Assembly (NCBI GenBank): GCA_021464245.1
Contig: JADCRB010000023.1
Span: 490,807 to 554,806 of the forward strand
Origin: Carallia brachiata
Taxonomy: Eukaryota; Streptophyta; Magnoliopsida; Malpighiales; Rhizophoraceae
Direction of reading: 5' to 3'
Length of the DNA stretch: 64,000 nt
The position numbers and the translations under genes were made by a program. Below, one piece after another: positions 1 to 10,702 of this stretch. The notes beneath the pieces are model-generated. The model saw only the letters and a list, made by a program, of their open reading frames with translations. It searched no databases and was not told where the DNA came from. Numbering within the stretch: the first letter of the stretch is position 1; every line of letters begins with the position of its first letter.

Positions 1-232
1 ATATTTTAATTTTTTTAAAAAAATATATCGTAAGATCTTTTGTTTTTTTATTGTAAAGTACCAAAATAAAGACATAAAATTTTGTAATCAATTTAATTTT
101 TTTTAAAATTAAAAATAAGTTGAAATCTGAACGTTTTAAAAAATATTGATAAGTGACAAAATTAAATTATAATTTTTAAATTTTTTTTATTTATTTAAAA
201 TAATCATAAAAATATTAAGGCGTGTCCTGACA

Positions 233-313
233 TGTCGATATTTTTACTTTCTGTATTCGATACGTGTCTCTATGTCGGATATTTTTACTTTCTATATTCG
301 ATACGTGTGTCTA
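233..313. repeat. Short tandem duplication, ~40-bp unit, two copies
   Basis: Two adjacent imperfect copies of a ~40-base unit, each holding a run of the form gatatttttactttct followed by tattcgatacgtgt. They lie in very AT-rich DNA just before a more GC-rich segment. No coding content is visible. The unit may be an internal repeat of a decayed transposon, but nothing in it identifies a family. Confidence 0.6.
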
Positions 314-339
314 AATTTTTTTTAAAAAAAATATTTTAA

Positions 340-790
340 CAGACATATCTAACCGTATGGTACTCCCCATTTTCAGCGTGATCGTGCTTCAAAGTCGCGG
401 TGTGTGGATGTGGTTGTGTTCGGTGTGTTCGGCGTGCGTTCAACCGTGGGTTGGTTTTCTGCCACCGTCAGCCCTTCGGGGCAAGCCGCTTTTCCGAGGT
501 GGTCGGGGGTGCCACTGCCGTTTGGCGGTGATGAGACGAAGAAAATGGCGTCTTTGGTGTCTGATTTGGTCCTTTTTGAGGGTCAGTTTTCTGAGCTATG
601 GGCCCGAGTTAGATTTTACACTGTACCGCGTGGCTGCTATAGAACATTTGTGTTGGGTTAGGCTTTTGGTGGGCTGTTTTGTGCATGCATACTTAAGTGG
701 CTGTATAGACGTGGGTTTCTTTTGGGGCGGGTCCTCCTTATACTTATTAGTTATGGAATAAAATGCTCTCTTTGTTAAAAAAAAAGGGGG
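340..790 (+). mobile_element. LINE-like 3' end with short poly(A) (tentative)
   Basis: A ~430-base segment that is clearly richer in GC than its surroundings. It ends in a polyadenylation-like AATAAA (about 756-761) and then an A-run and G-rich junk from 778. A discrete GC-rich body with a terminal A-run inside AT-rich DNA is what a 5'-truncated non-LTR retrotransposon or retroposed transcript looks like. The open frames here (134 and 85 aa) show no reverse transcriptase or other domain, so only a 3' untranslated part would be left. The call rests on composition and the tail alone. Confidence 0.3.
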
Positions 791-849
791 CGGGGGGAGG
801 GGGCTGAATGGTTGCCTGATAATAATATGATATTTGTTGATGAAATGAT

Positions 850-933
850 TTCCAGAATAGATCCAACAAGGCCAGGCTGCTGAGCAACAATCTCTCCTTC
901 CCCTTCCTCATCCTCTTTCTTCAAAGGACGAAG
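850..933 (+). other. Probable 5'UTR exon of the WD40 gene
   Basis: The WD40 coding exon begins one base after a clean acceptor (...ttccgtcag|a ATG, acceptor at 1585), so a leader exon must lie upstream. The best donor is aag|gtacat, with the exon ending at 933, at the end of a purine/pyrimidine-mixed stretch rich in cttcctc. This gives a 5'UTR intron of ~650 bases. The intron holds a (CT)n run at about 1039-1062 and TTTA and TTCA microsatellites. The 5' boundary at 850 is a guess. Confidence 0.45.
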
Positions 934-1032
934 GTACATAGTTTTCTCAGCCATTTTCCTCTTCTTTTTCTTTTTATTTATTTATTTATTTATAAGTAAT
1001 TTTTTTTCCCTTCTTTTCTTGTCCCTCTCTTT

Positions 1033-1063
<31 letters not shown>

Positions 1064-1586
1064 GCTCTTCTTAATAATTGTAATTATAATTAGGGGTTTT
1101 ATTTATTTGTTATGGAGGGTAGGGTTGGGGTTCCTCTTTATCATCTATTGTGTGGGTGTGTGTGTTGTGAATTGTTGTGATATGTGAACCCCCAACCCCC
1201 AACCTCTCAGGGTTTTATTCTATCTGTGTTTTCTGATTCATTCATTCATTCATTGATCGATTACTTGGATACATACTGTTGATTACAAATATGTTATGTT
1301 TCTGGAAACATCTAACAAAAACAGATTTTTATTTATTTATTTATTTTTTAAAAAAGAAACAAATAAAGGATTGGAGTCACTTGATGTATATTGCATGCTG
1401 GTTTCAAGCTGTGAAATTCTGTCATTTTGTTTGCTACTGCTGCATTGATCAATTTTCTTTGACTAAAAACTAACATTGATATTGGGGGGTGGGTCCCATC
1501 AAAAAAAAAAAAAAAAGGGTAAAAACTGATGTTTGCTTTAGTCCTCCTCCTCCTGGCTGTAACCATATTGTTGTTCTTCCGTCAGA

Positions 1587-4500
1587 ATGTCCCATTACCA
1601 AGGGGATGATGATGCTGCCGAGTACATGGCTGATGATTATGAAATGGAGGATGTTGATGATGACATGGTGAATGAACAACTTCATGATAGAGATAGAGAT
1701 AGAGAGATGATGGGTTCCGACTCCGATGATGTTGACGAATATGACTACACGGTTGGTTTAGCTTCCTCAATTCATTAATGATTAATGATTTCTTTTTTTT
1801 TTTTTTTTTGAAGGAATTAGGATTACCCCATGGCCATAACCTAATTGCAAACACTTTCTTCCCAGCTTACTTATATTAAACTGTCACTGAGTTGTACTGC
1901 AACAACAACAATTTTGATTTTGATGCAGAATAATAGAGTGGCTGATACTTCTGCGGCTCAGGCCAGAAGAGGCAAGGACATCCAGGGTATTCCTTGGGAG
2001 AGGCTTAGCATTACCAGGGATAAATATAGGCAAACTAGACTAGAACAGTACAAGAACTATGAGAACATCCTTCATTCTGGAGAAGGTTCTGGCAAGGTAT
2101 ATAACTGTATATATTCATTTTTCATTTCTTTCCCTTAATGAAATATTCTATTGTTGGCCAAATTACTTTGATGGTACCAATTATCTCTTTCTCTGCACTG
2201 TATACACTATACAGGACTGCAAAGCTACTAAGAAAGGGGGATCTTATTATGAGTTCAGACGTAATTCCAGATCTGTGAAATCGACCATTCTTCATTTTCA
2301 GGTTAGCAAAACACAAGTTTGATCGCAAGTTTGTGAACATAAATTTTATAACTGTATTATATTATGAAACAGAGAAAAAGGAGAATGTTTTTTTTTTGGA
2401 GTTTGGTTTTTTTTGGGGGGGGGGGGGGGCAGTGGGGTGCTCTAAATCTAGTGACATCAATTATGAACTATGCCAATGTGATCTTGTTATGTTCTGATAT
2501 CACCTTTCTCTTGTGGAATAAATTGGCAATCTGAACTGGGTATATAGTTGTACTTACCATAAAAGTGAGGACAAATGTGTACTTAAATGATAAACTGCAG
2601 GCGGGAATATTATAATATCTGCAGGTACTGTATAACTGACTGACAAGTATACATGACTTTGCTTGTGCAGTTGAGGAATTTGGTTTGGGCTACAACAAAG
2701 CATGATGTATATCTCATGTCACTCTTCTCTGTTGTTCATTGGTCATCGTTAACCTGCAGCAGGTCTGAAGTTCTTGATGTTTCAGGACATGTGGCACCAA
2801 GTGAGGTTAGTTTTTGCTATTATTTAGTTCTGATGAGCTTCACCTGTTTAAATTTTTTGTTTTTCGTATGGCTTGAATTGCATTATATTTGAAAGGGATT
2901 AATTTCGTTTAAACGTGCAGAAACATCCCGGAAGTCTGCTGGAAGGATTTACGCAGACTCAAGTTAGTACTCTTGCTGTAAAAGACAAGTTGTTAGTTGC
3001 TGGAGGTTTTCAGGGAGAACTAATCTGCAAGGTCAGTTGAAGATTTGTCCCATTTAAGTTTCTCTTTCGCCAGAAATACTTCAATTTTCAGCCAGTAAAT
3101 TAGTAAACAACGTTAATTCAAATTCTTCTTGACCGTTGTTTATAGTGATGATGGCACTTTCTCCTTTTATATCTGTCTATCTTCGGTGTGTGGTACCTGG
3201 GGGTACCATAATGACATGCGTATGAGAAAAAGAGCAGGCCTTTTTTTTTTTTTTTTCTGTTTTTTTTTAATGTAATGGCTGTGGACCCATATTCCTTTTT
3301 CGTCTTCCTTTGTTACAGCATTTAGATCGCCCTGGAGTAAGCTTTTGTTCAAGGATAACTTATGATGATAATGCTATCACAAATGCTGTTGAGATCTATG
3401 ATAGTCCCAGGTATATGTCATCCTTTTTGTTGGTGATATGACTACTCACTTGTAACACAAATCTAACCTGAGTTTATTTTTTCTTCATCCCTAGTGGTGC
3501 TGTACACTTTATTGCCTCAAATAATGACTGTGGAGTCAGAGATTTGGACATGGAGAAATATCAGCTTACCAAGAATTTCCGTTTTCCTTGGCCAGTGAAT
3601 GTAAGTGAGCATGAAGTGCTCTTTGCTGACACTTAGACCACGTGCACAAGTGATGCCTGTAGGGATATGATAAAAATTGATAAATTTGGCAAATGTGATC
3701 GCATATTTCAGGGTGTTAATATGTGTGTGCAGATAGATAATTGAATTATTGTTAATATTCGGATAAATTCTTAGGTTTTCTTTACAGATATCACTGCCAT
3801 TTTAAGGTAGAGTGTTGGCAGCTAGTTGAGGTTGTTACTTGTGTGAAAGTAATAAAGTAAGTAATTTTCATGTCTCATTGGTCATCTAATTGACTGCATC
3901 TTTGGCTGCGTAAAGTAAAATTGGTGAATGATTCAATAGATAAGGTGGGCAAGGATTATACACCTTCTTACCGCTCAACCTTTGTTTGGCTCATGGCTTT
4001 AGTTGGATTGATGATATTGTTGCATACTGTTAAAGCCTGTTTTACTTTGGAGACGTGGCCATGAATATGTACCTAGTTTGATAGCAGAGCAGCTGAGGGG
4101 CTGAGGCCAACGTCTACTACTGTGTGTTTGTACTTTTGTAGACTATATGGTTTTGACAATGTTGAAAGAACTAGATCGGACTGACGGGTTCAATCGGAAA
4201 ATCCGGGAACTAGTTCAAGATCCAGTCCGGTTAGCTCCAAAAAACTGTTGGGTTGAAAAATCGGCTAAGAACCGGGTGAATTGGAGAACCGGTCCCGGTT
4301 TTTCCGGCCAAAAAGTTTTGGTTCAAAGAGAAAAAAGCACCAAAAAAATGGAAAAAAAAAAACAATAAATGTCAATAAATGCCAACATACTTTAGTCAAA
4401 ATTAATTAATACTTTCACCTTACTAAGTATTTGCATGCCTAATTTCTCTCAAAAGTCGTGAATGTATTTCCATTTTTCAAAAATAATTAATACGTTGCCA

Positions 4501-5540
4501 TTTTCAAAAGTAATTAACACGTTTCATTTTATTAAAAATATTCACTACTTTGTATATATACAATGGTATATTTCTAGAATAAATTACATGTGTCATAGAT
4601 GTTTAACGATCATTTTTGAAATACACGTTAAAGCATATTATAAGAATATAGATTTACATATTGTCAGGTAAGATTAATAAGTTTCCATTTTAGAATAAAT
4701 TGTAAATCACATATCTTAAGGTTACAAATATAAGTATTCATATATATATAAATAACATTTTAAATATTAATATATTATATAAATGTATGTAAATATTTAA
4801 TTTTTATATATTTAATATTAAATACCTGTTTTATTTAATTGAACTACGACTAAACCGATTGAACTTGAACTTCTGAGCTTCTCGGTTCAATGATCGGTTC
4901 GGTTCTTAAAACCTTGGATTTTGGTCACATTTTTTAGCTGCCCTCTTCTGCAGCATACTTCTCTGAGTCCTGATGGCAAGCTTATTATCATTGTGGGAGA
5001 CAATCCAGACGGAATGTTGGTGGACTCCAGTACTGGAAAGGTATCCTGATTTATTTGGCGTTGACCTTACAAGTCTGAAATCTGTGAGTGAATATAAAAC
5101 CTCAGTTAAATTTTGGAATTCTTGCAGACGGTTGTGCCCTTGCGTGGCCATCTGGATTTTTCATTTGCATCAGCATGGCATCCCGATGGCGTCACTTTTG
5201 CCACTGGAAATCAAGACAAAACCTGTCGAATTTGGGATGCACGAAGCGTATCCAAGTCAGTTGCAGTTTTGAAAGGAAATCTTGGAGCATTCGGTCTATC
5301 CGCTACACTTCTGATGGCCAGTACATGGCAATGGCTGAGCCTGCCGATTTTGTGCACGTCTATGATGTGAAAAATGGGTACGAGAAAGAGCAGGAAATTG
5401 ATTTCTTTGGTGAGATATCTGGTGTATCATTCAGTCCTGACACAGAGGCTCTTTATATTGGGGTGTGGGACCGTACATATGGTAGCCTCCTGGAGTACGG
5501 TCGTTGCCGGAACTACTCATACCTTGATTCTATGATTTGA
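1587..5540 (+). CDS. WD40-repeat (transducin-like) protein, nine coding exons, one apparent frameshift
   Basis: Plant WD40 family of unknown biochemical role, recalled in Arabidopsis as At1g78070, At3g13340 and At1g55680. Coding exons: 1587-1751, 1929-2096, 2215-2301, 2671-2805, 2921-3031, 3319-3410, 3495-3600, 4954-5040 and 5128-5540. All have GT-AG borders and compatible phases. The ATG at 1587 opens the family's acidic N terminus (MSHYQGDD..., Asp/Glu rich to about residue 55). KDIQGIPWERLS follows near residue 71, then WD-type segments such as GHLDFSFASAWHPDG, GNQDKTCRIWD and FSPDTEALYIGVWDR. It ends in YSYLDSMI. Expected length is about 454 aa, normal for the family. The last exon loses frame after codon GCA at 5287-5289: an expected ...GA-IRSIRYTSDG reads out of frame unless one base is added. 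A poly(A) signal AATAAA is at 5559. Family confidence is high; intactness is uncertain. Confidence 0.93.
4147..4917 (-). repeat. Intron-inserted dispersed repeat with CCGGTT/GAACCG ends
   Basis: The intron between 3601 and 4953 is far longer than the others in the gene. It contains a ~770-base block whose two ends carry many gaaccgg, ccggttc and cggttcaat motifs around an AT-rich core. Read on the minus strand, its end (from 4917) starts aaggttttaagaaccgaacc and continues with cggttcaat-type motifs. This matches, in the opposite orientation, the start of the repeat at 55409. Both copies therefore belong to one dispersed family. No transposase is encoded, so it is non-autonomous. The exact borders and target duplication were not determined. 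Confidence 0.6.
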
Positions 5541-7537
5541 GTTGAGTCAACGATGTGCAAATAAAAAGCTGTGTCATGTTGTGGTTGTTTTACTTGGTGC
5601 GAGTGAGAAACCAAATAACATCGATTTGCTGTGAAGAAGAGAGTTTAGGTGTACAAGTGTCTGGTGAAATTGTAGGATAGTGTAGTTCTAGTGCCTCTGT
5701 TGTTGTTGGTGTTATCATGTTGTATGTAAAATGGAGGGAAATGTACAGTAGGCTAGACGGTGTTCCTGTAAACAATACAGAATGAAGATGAACTCGTGCC
5801 TCTCAATGGCAGGACACATTTCCAAGTCCGCCTTTGTATCTTACCAGAAGTTTAGTCTCTTTATTTATTTATTTTTTCTTTACCAGATATCCGCCAAGAA
5901 GGCGTCTCTTTGGTGCCAAAATTTTGAGTTTATTTTGCCCGTCTGTGTTAAGATTTGAACCCTAATCACGGAAACTAAGAGTTCAGCTGTTTTGTCACAT
6001 GGTGATGCGGCTGGTGGCAATGGGGTGACTATTTCCCACTTCCCATTACTTGAGATACCAAATCCAAAAGGACACGTCCCTTCCTCTCTCACATGTTCCC
6101 TGTCAGCCTGGGTGAAATGGGAGATACTGTTTTGTCTAATAAGTATCAAATATTCTTGGCCTGCAGTTTGTCTTAGTTTGACCGACGATGAGGCTTGTGA
6201 ACAATAACTTGCTTGATTGGTATATCAGATAGGGATCCTGAATTCGCATTTAGCAATTGGTGGAAATTTGTTTTTTTTTGTTTTTTTTTTTTGGGTCTGG
6301 ATAAATGGTAGTCGAGTGGGCTACCACTCTGACCCAGACAGGATTCGAAAGACGGTAAAAGTCTCCTAACAGGTATTTAATGCGAGCATTTAGAAATTTG
6401 TTTTCTTCCTACTGAAACAATCGAACACTTTGCTTCCAAATCAAATGCCTAAATGAACAATTGATGAGCTTCCTCAGTGAATTGGAAGCCCGCTTCGGCT
6501 CAGTGGTTGGCAAGATTTTAAGCTGGACTGGGCTCTGTGCCCGGCAAAAAGCCCCTTCACCATTCAGTTACAAGCAACACATATTAGGCAGGCTGGCAAA
6601 GTATACCCAAGCCTACCCATATATAAATGGACTTTTTCAATAGCATCTTCTAAAATCTAAAATTATTAACAATTCATTCAACTACCTAAACATTTTAATT
6701 TTTAACATGTATTGTTTTATCCATTTTTTTTAAGAATGACTCAACTAAATACACCAAATTTGGTCCACCGAGCCGGGTATTGAGAAATATTTTATTATTT
6801 TTTTCATTAGATTTCATATATTTGGTGCACTTAATATTTCTTTTTAAGAATGTGCATCAAATATTTTACGGGCCCAAATAAAGATCTTTTACTTGTTAGA
6901 AACAAAATGTCATTAATTGAAGAATGTCTCAACCTGGACTTTATTGCATTCATGTTAGAATTTAAGGTTGTAGACCCAACCTTGGTGTGCGCATGCATAT
7001 CCGCTGTTGGTGTGATTAAATCCTTAGTTTGATCTTTTTATTTTTAATAAGTGTGAAATGTAAACAAATTGGGAACTCTATATATAGCTCAAGCTGAGAG
7101 AGGGAGGACCCAAGGCGAGAGCGAACTGAATTTGAAGCCAACGTGAATAGAACATGGAAGCAACGTTCTGATAGAAATTATGATTATAAATTTATAATTC
7201 AATTAAATTCAAATTTTCTATCCTGAAGCAAAGATCAAGGACGAAATGCCAACTGGAGTCAAGAATCTGTAATCCACAAAGAACCAATAAAACAAAGCCA
7301 CATCACCTTTGAAAATCCTTACTCCTATCATCGCCATTATCATTCACAGGAATAGAAAGGTCACTCTGTGTGTGGCCCTCTGCTTCGGCCGTCTCCACAC
7401 GCCACTGAGTGAGATTCCATATCCTATCATCATCCATAAATTAATCGTCTGCATATCTTTATAATTTACAGACCACAAATATTGTACTACTACTACTACC
7501 ACTACCAACATAATGCTAAAGACTTACTCTCCCTTCA
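5541..7537. other. Intergenic DNA between the WD40 gene and psaG
   Basis: The first ~250 bases are probably the 3'UTR of the WD40 gene (AATAAA at 5559). The rest is AT-rich with no supported gene. It holds a SINE-like relic near 6270-6400 and the upstream region of psaG. Open frames of 60-89 codons here show no recognisable domain and lack codon structure. Confidence 0.6.
6268..6400 (-). mobile_element. SINE-like relic with box B and poly(A), minus strand
   Basis: On the minus strand there is a box-B-like tttcgaatcctg (RNA polymerase III internal promoter type). It is followed by a body containing a self-complementary stretch (ggtag...ctacc inside gtctgg...ccagac) and then a long A-run, which appears as T-runs at about 6271-6292 on the plus strand. 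Box B, a short body and a terminal poly(A) are the hallmarks of a tRNA-derived SINE. A convincing box A was not found, so the 5' half may be lost. Confidence 0.35.
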
Positions 7538-7548
7538 AAATATATACC
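7536..7548 (+). promoter_or_regulatory. Possible TATA box of psaG
   Basis: An aaatatatacc element lies ~80 bases before the psaG start codon. This is the usual distance for a TATA box giving a leader of ~50 bases. Sequences upstream (7320-7480) carry tatcatc and cttatc-type GATA elements common in light-regulated promoters, but these are short and not decisive. Confidence 0.35.
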
Positions 7549-7623
7549 ATCAAAAGAATTTTCCAACTTTCCCAACTCCTACTGACGCAGAACCAAATTA
7601 ATTAGGAAGGCAGAAAAAGAAAA

Positions 7624-8087
7624 ATGGCAACATCAACATTGTTCTTGACACCAGCGACCATCCAGAAGCAGCACCACAATCTCTCCCCGTCCAGCATCTC
7701 ATTCCAAGGCCTCAGGCCCTCCCCAAGGCCACCATGCTGCCCAAGATCACCGTTACCCCAAGGAGGAGGAGGAGCTTGGCTGTGAAGGCAGAGCTGAGCG
7801 CCCCATTAGTGATCAGCCTGAGCACGGGGCTGTCACTGTTCTTGGGGAGGTTCGTATTCTTCAACTTCCAGAGGGAAAACGTGGCAAAACAAGTGCCGGA
7901 GCAGAACGGGTTGACCCACTTCGAGGCAGGAGATGTGAGGGCCAAGGAGTATGTTAGCCTCCTCAAATCAAACGATCCTGTGGGTTTCAATATCGTTGAT
8001 GTTCTTGCTTGGGGCTCCATCGGCCACATCGTTGCCTACTACATCCTCGCCACCACCAGCAACGGCTATGACCCCAAGTTCTTTTAA
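7624..8087 (+). CDS. PSAG: Photosystem I subunit V (PsaG), nuclear precursor, apparent frameshift in the transit peptide
   Basis: PsaG is a small two-helix thylakoid membrane subunit at the edge of photosystem I. It stabilises the complex and binds peripheral chlorophyll. The gene is a single exon, as in Arabidopsis. The ATG at 7624 starts a typical Ser/Thr-rich chloroplast transit peptide ([10 protein letters not shown]...). The mature part is near-identical to Psa[19 protein letters not shown] (first membrane segment), [15 protein letters not shown] loop, [28 protein letters not shown] (second segment), ending NGYDPKFF. The two parts are in different frames. One base seems to be missing in the C-rich run at 7716-7724. 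With that base the precursor would be 154 aa, normal for the family. A downstream ATG at 7734 would give 117 aa with a shortened presequence. AATAAA occurs at 8105. Confidence 0.96.
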
Positions 8088-8169
8088 TTATTTGTTCAAC
8101 ATATAATAAACATTTTGTTTCAATTTAGTGACTGGGCCTCTTGTCTTGTCTTGCTCAATTAATAAATGT

Positions 8170-10500
8170 TCTATATTGCTGTGCATCTCTGTATAGTCTG
8201 ATGGCTCTGAATTCGGGAACATCGATCTTTTTTACGTACCTCTCTCTCTCTCTTTAGTCAGTTCTTGATTTTTATTTTGAGAATTACTTCTTTCTTCTTC
8301 TTTTTTAAATATTATTGTGCAATTAATATTTCATCCTCCTTCCCCCTTTTCCGGTATGTGTGTTGAAACATCAAATATTTTTTGTTATCAGCAACTGCAA
8401 ACTAACCATTAATTAACGAAGTTTTACTTCAGTCTGCAATCAAGCATCTTATTTAATTAAGAGCTTTTAGAATCAAACTTCCACTAACATTGTCTCAGTT
8501 AACTAGTCCCAATCTCTCTAAATGGTTAATCTTTCATTAACAGTAAGTAATATAAGGCTAAGGTGTCCCGCAAAAGGTATTTAATGATATAAAATATTTA
8601 AAACAAAATAATAAAAAAGTGTTATATGTATACGCCTTTCCGCCTTCAAGCAGCAAGAGAAAATAAAGCTTGGAGAAAACTAAGGAGAACCTGCCAAGAT
8701 TGTCAACTGACTCTCAACATTGTATACTAGGATTTTGAATTTCGCCACTCCCTTTTTTTTTTGACGGATTTAAAGTGAGATTTGATAATAAGAGGAAATA
8801 TATATATATTTTTTTTTGATCAAAAAAAATTTCTCATGATAGTCATTGAATCTGTAAGTCGAGATTAAAGTGATTCTCGTTTATTTGAATCTCGTTCAAT
8901 TGTTCTAAAGGAATAAATCCAACACCTGAGTATTATTGAGTTTAACGGATATTCTTTATATTCGGTGGTTACAGTATTAACGAATTTTAAATTAATAACT
9001 GTATTTTTACTAAATTCCAAATAATTAAGGTCGGTGAATTTTTTAGTGCTAAAACTAGAATATGAATTTTGTTAGTAGAAGATATGTTAAATAACTATTA
9101 GAGAAATAAACATATTTGAACCACACTTTTTTTAACGATACATAATATCTGGCAACGTGAGAAGAGGAATTTATGGGGCAAAAAATTAAGGGAAATATCA
9201 TCAACAGTTGAACATTTGACAACCCAAAAGTTTGGGCATTATCAAAGAAGCTTAAGAGATGTCACCCAAGAAAACGCAAAACGAGGGGTCGCAGCAATAG
9301 CCACACTGGTTGCACTGGTTGGAGGAAGCATCCTCCAACCACTAGATCTGGACTCTAACTTGGTGCTTTATTTTTTCTTCTCTCAATAATTAGACTCTAA
9401 CTTCTATAAGACTATAAAAAAAAAACAGAAAATGCAAAACGACAACGCTTCTCAAATTCAAAATTTAGACACAATTAATTAAAAGAAGGTTTATTTATGT
9501 TCGAGTGTTAGATCTGTCTTATAAATAATTAAAAGAGAATGTAATAATAAATAATTATATCGACTCACAAATATTATGACCAACAAACTGATAAACACTT
9601 TTTTTATTAACAAAACAAAAAAAAAAGATTATTCTTTTTGAACACGAAATTTTGTACATTAATAGAAACAATTCATTAAAAAAAAAAGGATACAAATTCC
9701 CAGTGCCAAGAGTGAAATTTATTATTTCAGTCCAATCGTGGTTTGTATGTTATTTTTTTTTTTCAATATCTTATGTGTAGAATTAATAGTTAATTCATCC
9801 ACATTATATAAGGTCAAGAGTTTAACTCCACCTCGTAAATTTTTTTTTTAACTATAATATAAGCTTTAATTCTCTTTTAATTTTTTGCGCATATATAATT
9901 TTGTTCTAAAAAGAAAGAGAAAAGTACGCCGTTGAGAAGCGGAGCCTCCTGGCACCTGTCCTGGGAATGGTAAATGACTAGGCGCTTAGGGGCAAGCAAA
10001 AAAAACAAGAAAATCAAAGACCTTTCGTGGCCTTTGCTTTTGCTATCGCATTTGACGTAATCTTATCTCTAAGCATCATCTGATCGTATATTGCCTTTTC
10101 ATCCCTCCCCTCCAACCCGCAATCCACTCACCATCTGTCTCTGTGCGTGTGTGTGTGTGTGTGTGTTTTTTTTTTTTCTTTTTAAATTTTAAATTTTGTT
10201 TTGGCATTAATCTCGCTTAATCAACCATTTTCTTGTACTCCTTTTTCTTTTCGGGAACAAGATTGGTATATGCTTTAATATTATGCCTTTTTTAGTTTTT
10301 TAAGAAGCACATTAATACCTTGGCCATGATTCTGTCTGTCTTATTAACCTCATAATAATAATAATAATTCACCTCCTAATATCATCATTAATTATTATTA
10401 ATAATAGGAGTTGAGACTTGCGATGAGAGAAAAAGCCTTAAAAAAAAAAAAAAAAGAAGGGTTTTTTTAATATCAAGACAAGACAACAAGACAAGAAGAA
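8170..10500. other. Gene-free intergenic DNA
   Basis: About 2.3 kb of AT-rich DNA between psaG and the ARID-HMG gene. It contains homopolymer runs and a (GT)n run at about 10145-10166. A trinucleotide ATA/TAA-rich patch lies at 10350-10405. No supported open frame is present. The last few hundred bases, with CT-rich and GT-rich tracts, are likely promoter and 5'UTR of the downstream gene. Confidence 0.6.
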
Positions 10501-10621
10501 TTGAAGGTGGGGGGCTTGGCTTCTCTCCATCATTTTTCTACCTTTATCCCGTCTTTGGATTTTGATTTTGAATTAGGCCAGCCAGGCTTCTGAGTCTTGA
10601 CCCCCCGGTCGTAGTACTAAA

Positions 10622-10668
10622 ATGTTGCCCACCCACGACAAATCAACTGCTACAGTTAATTTATCTCC

Positions 10669-10702
<34 letters not shown>

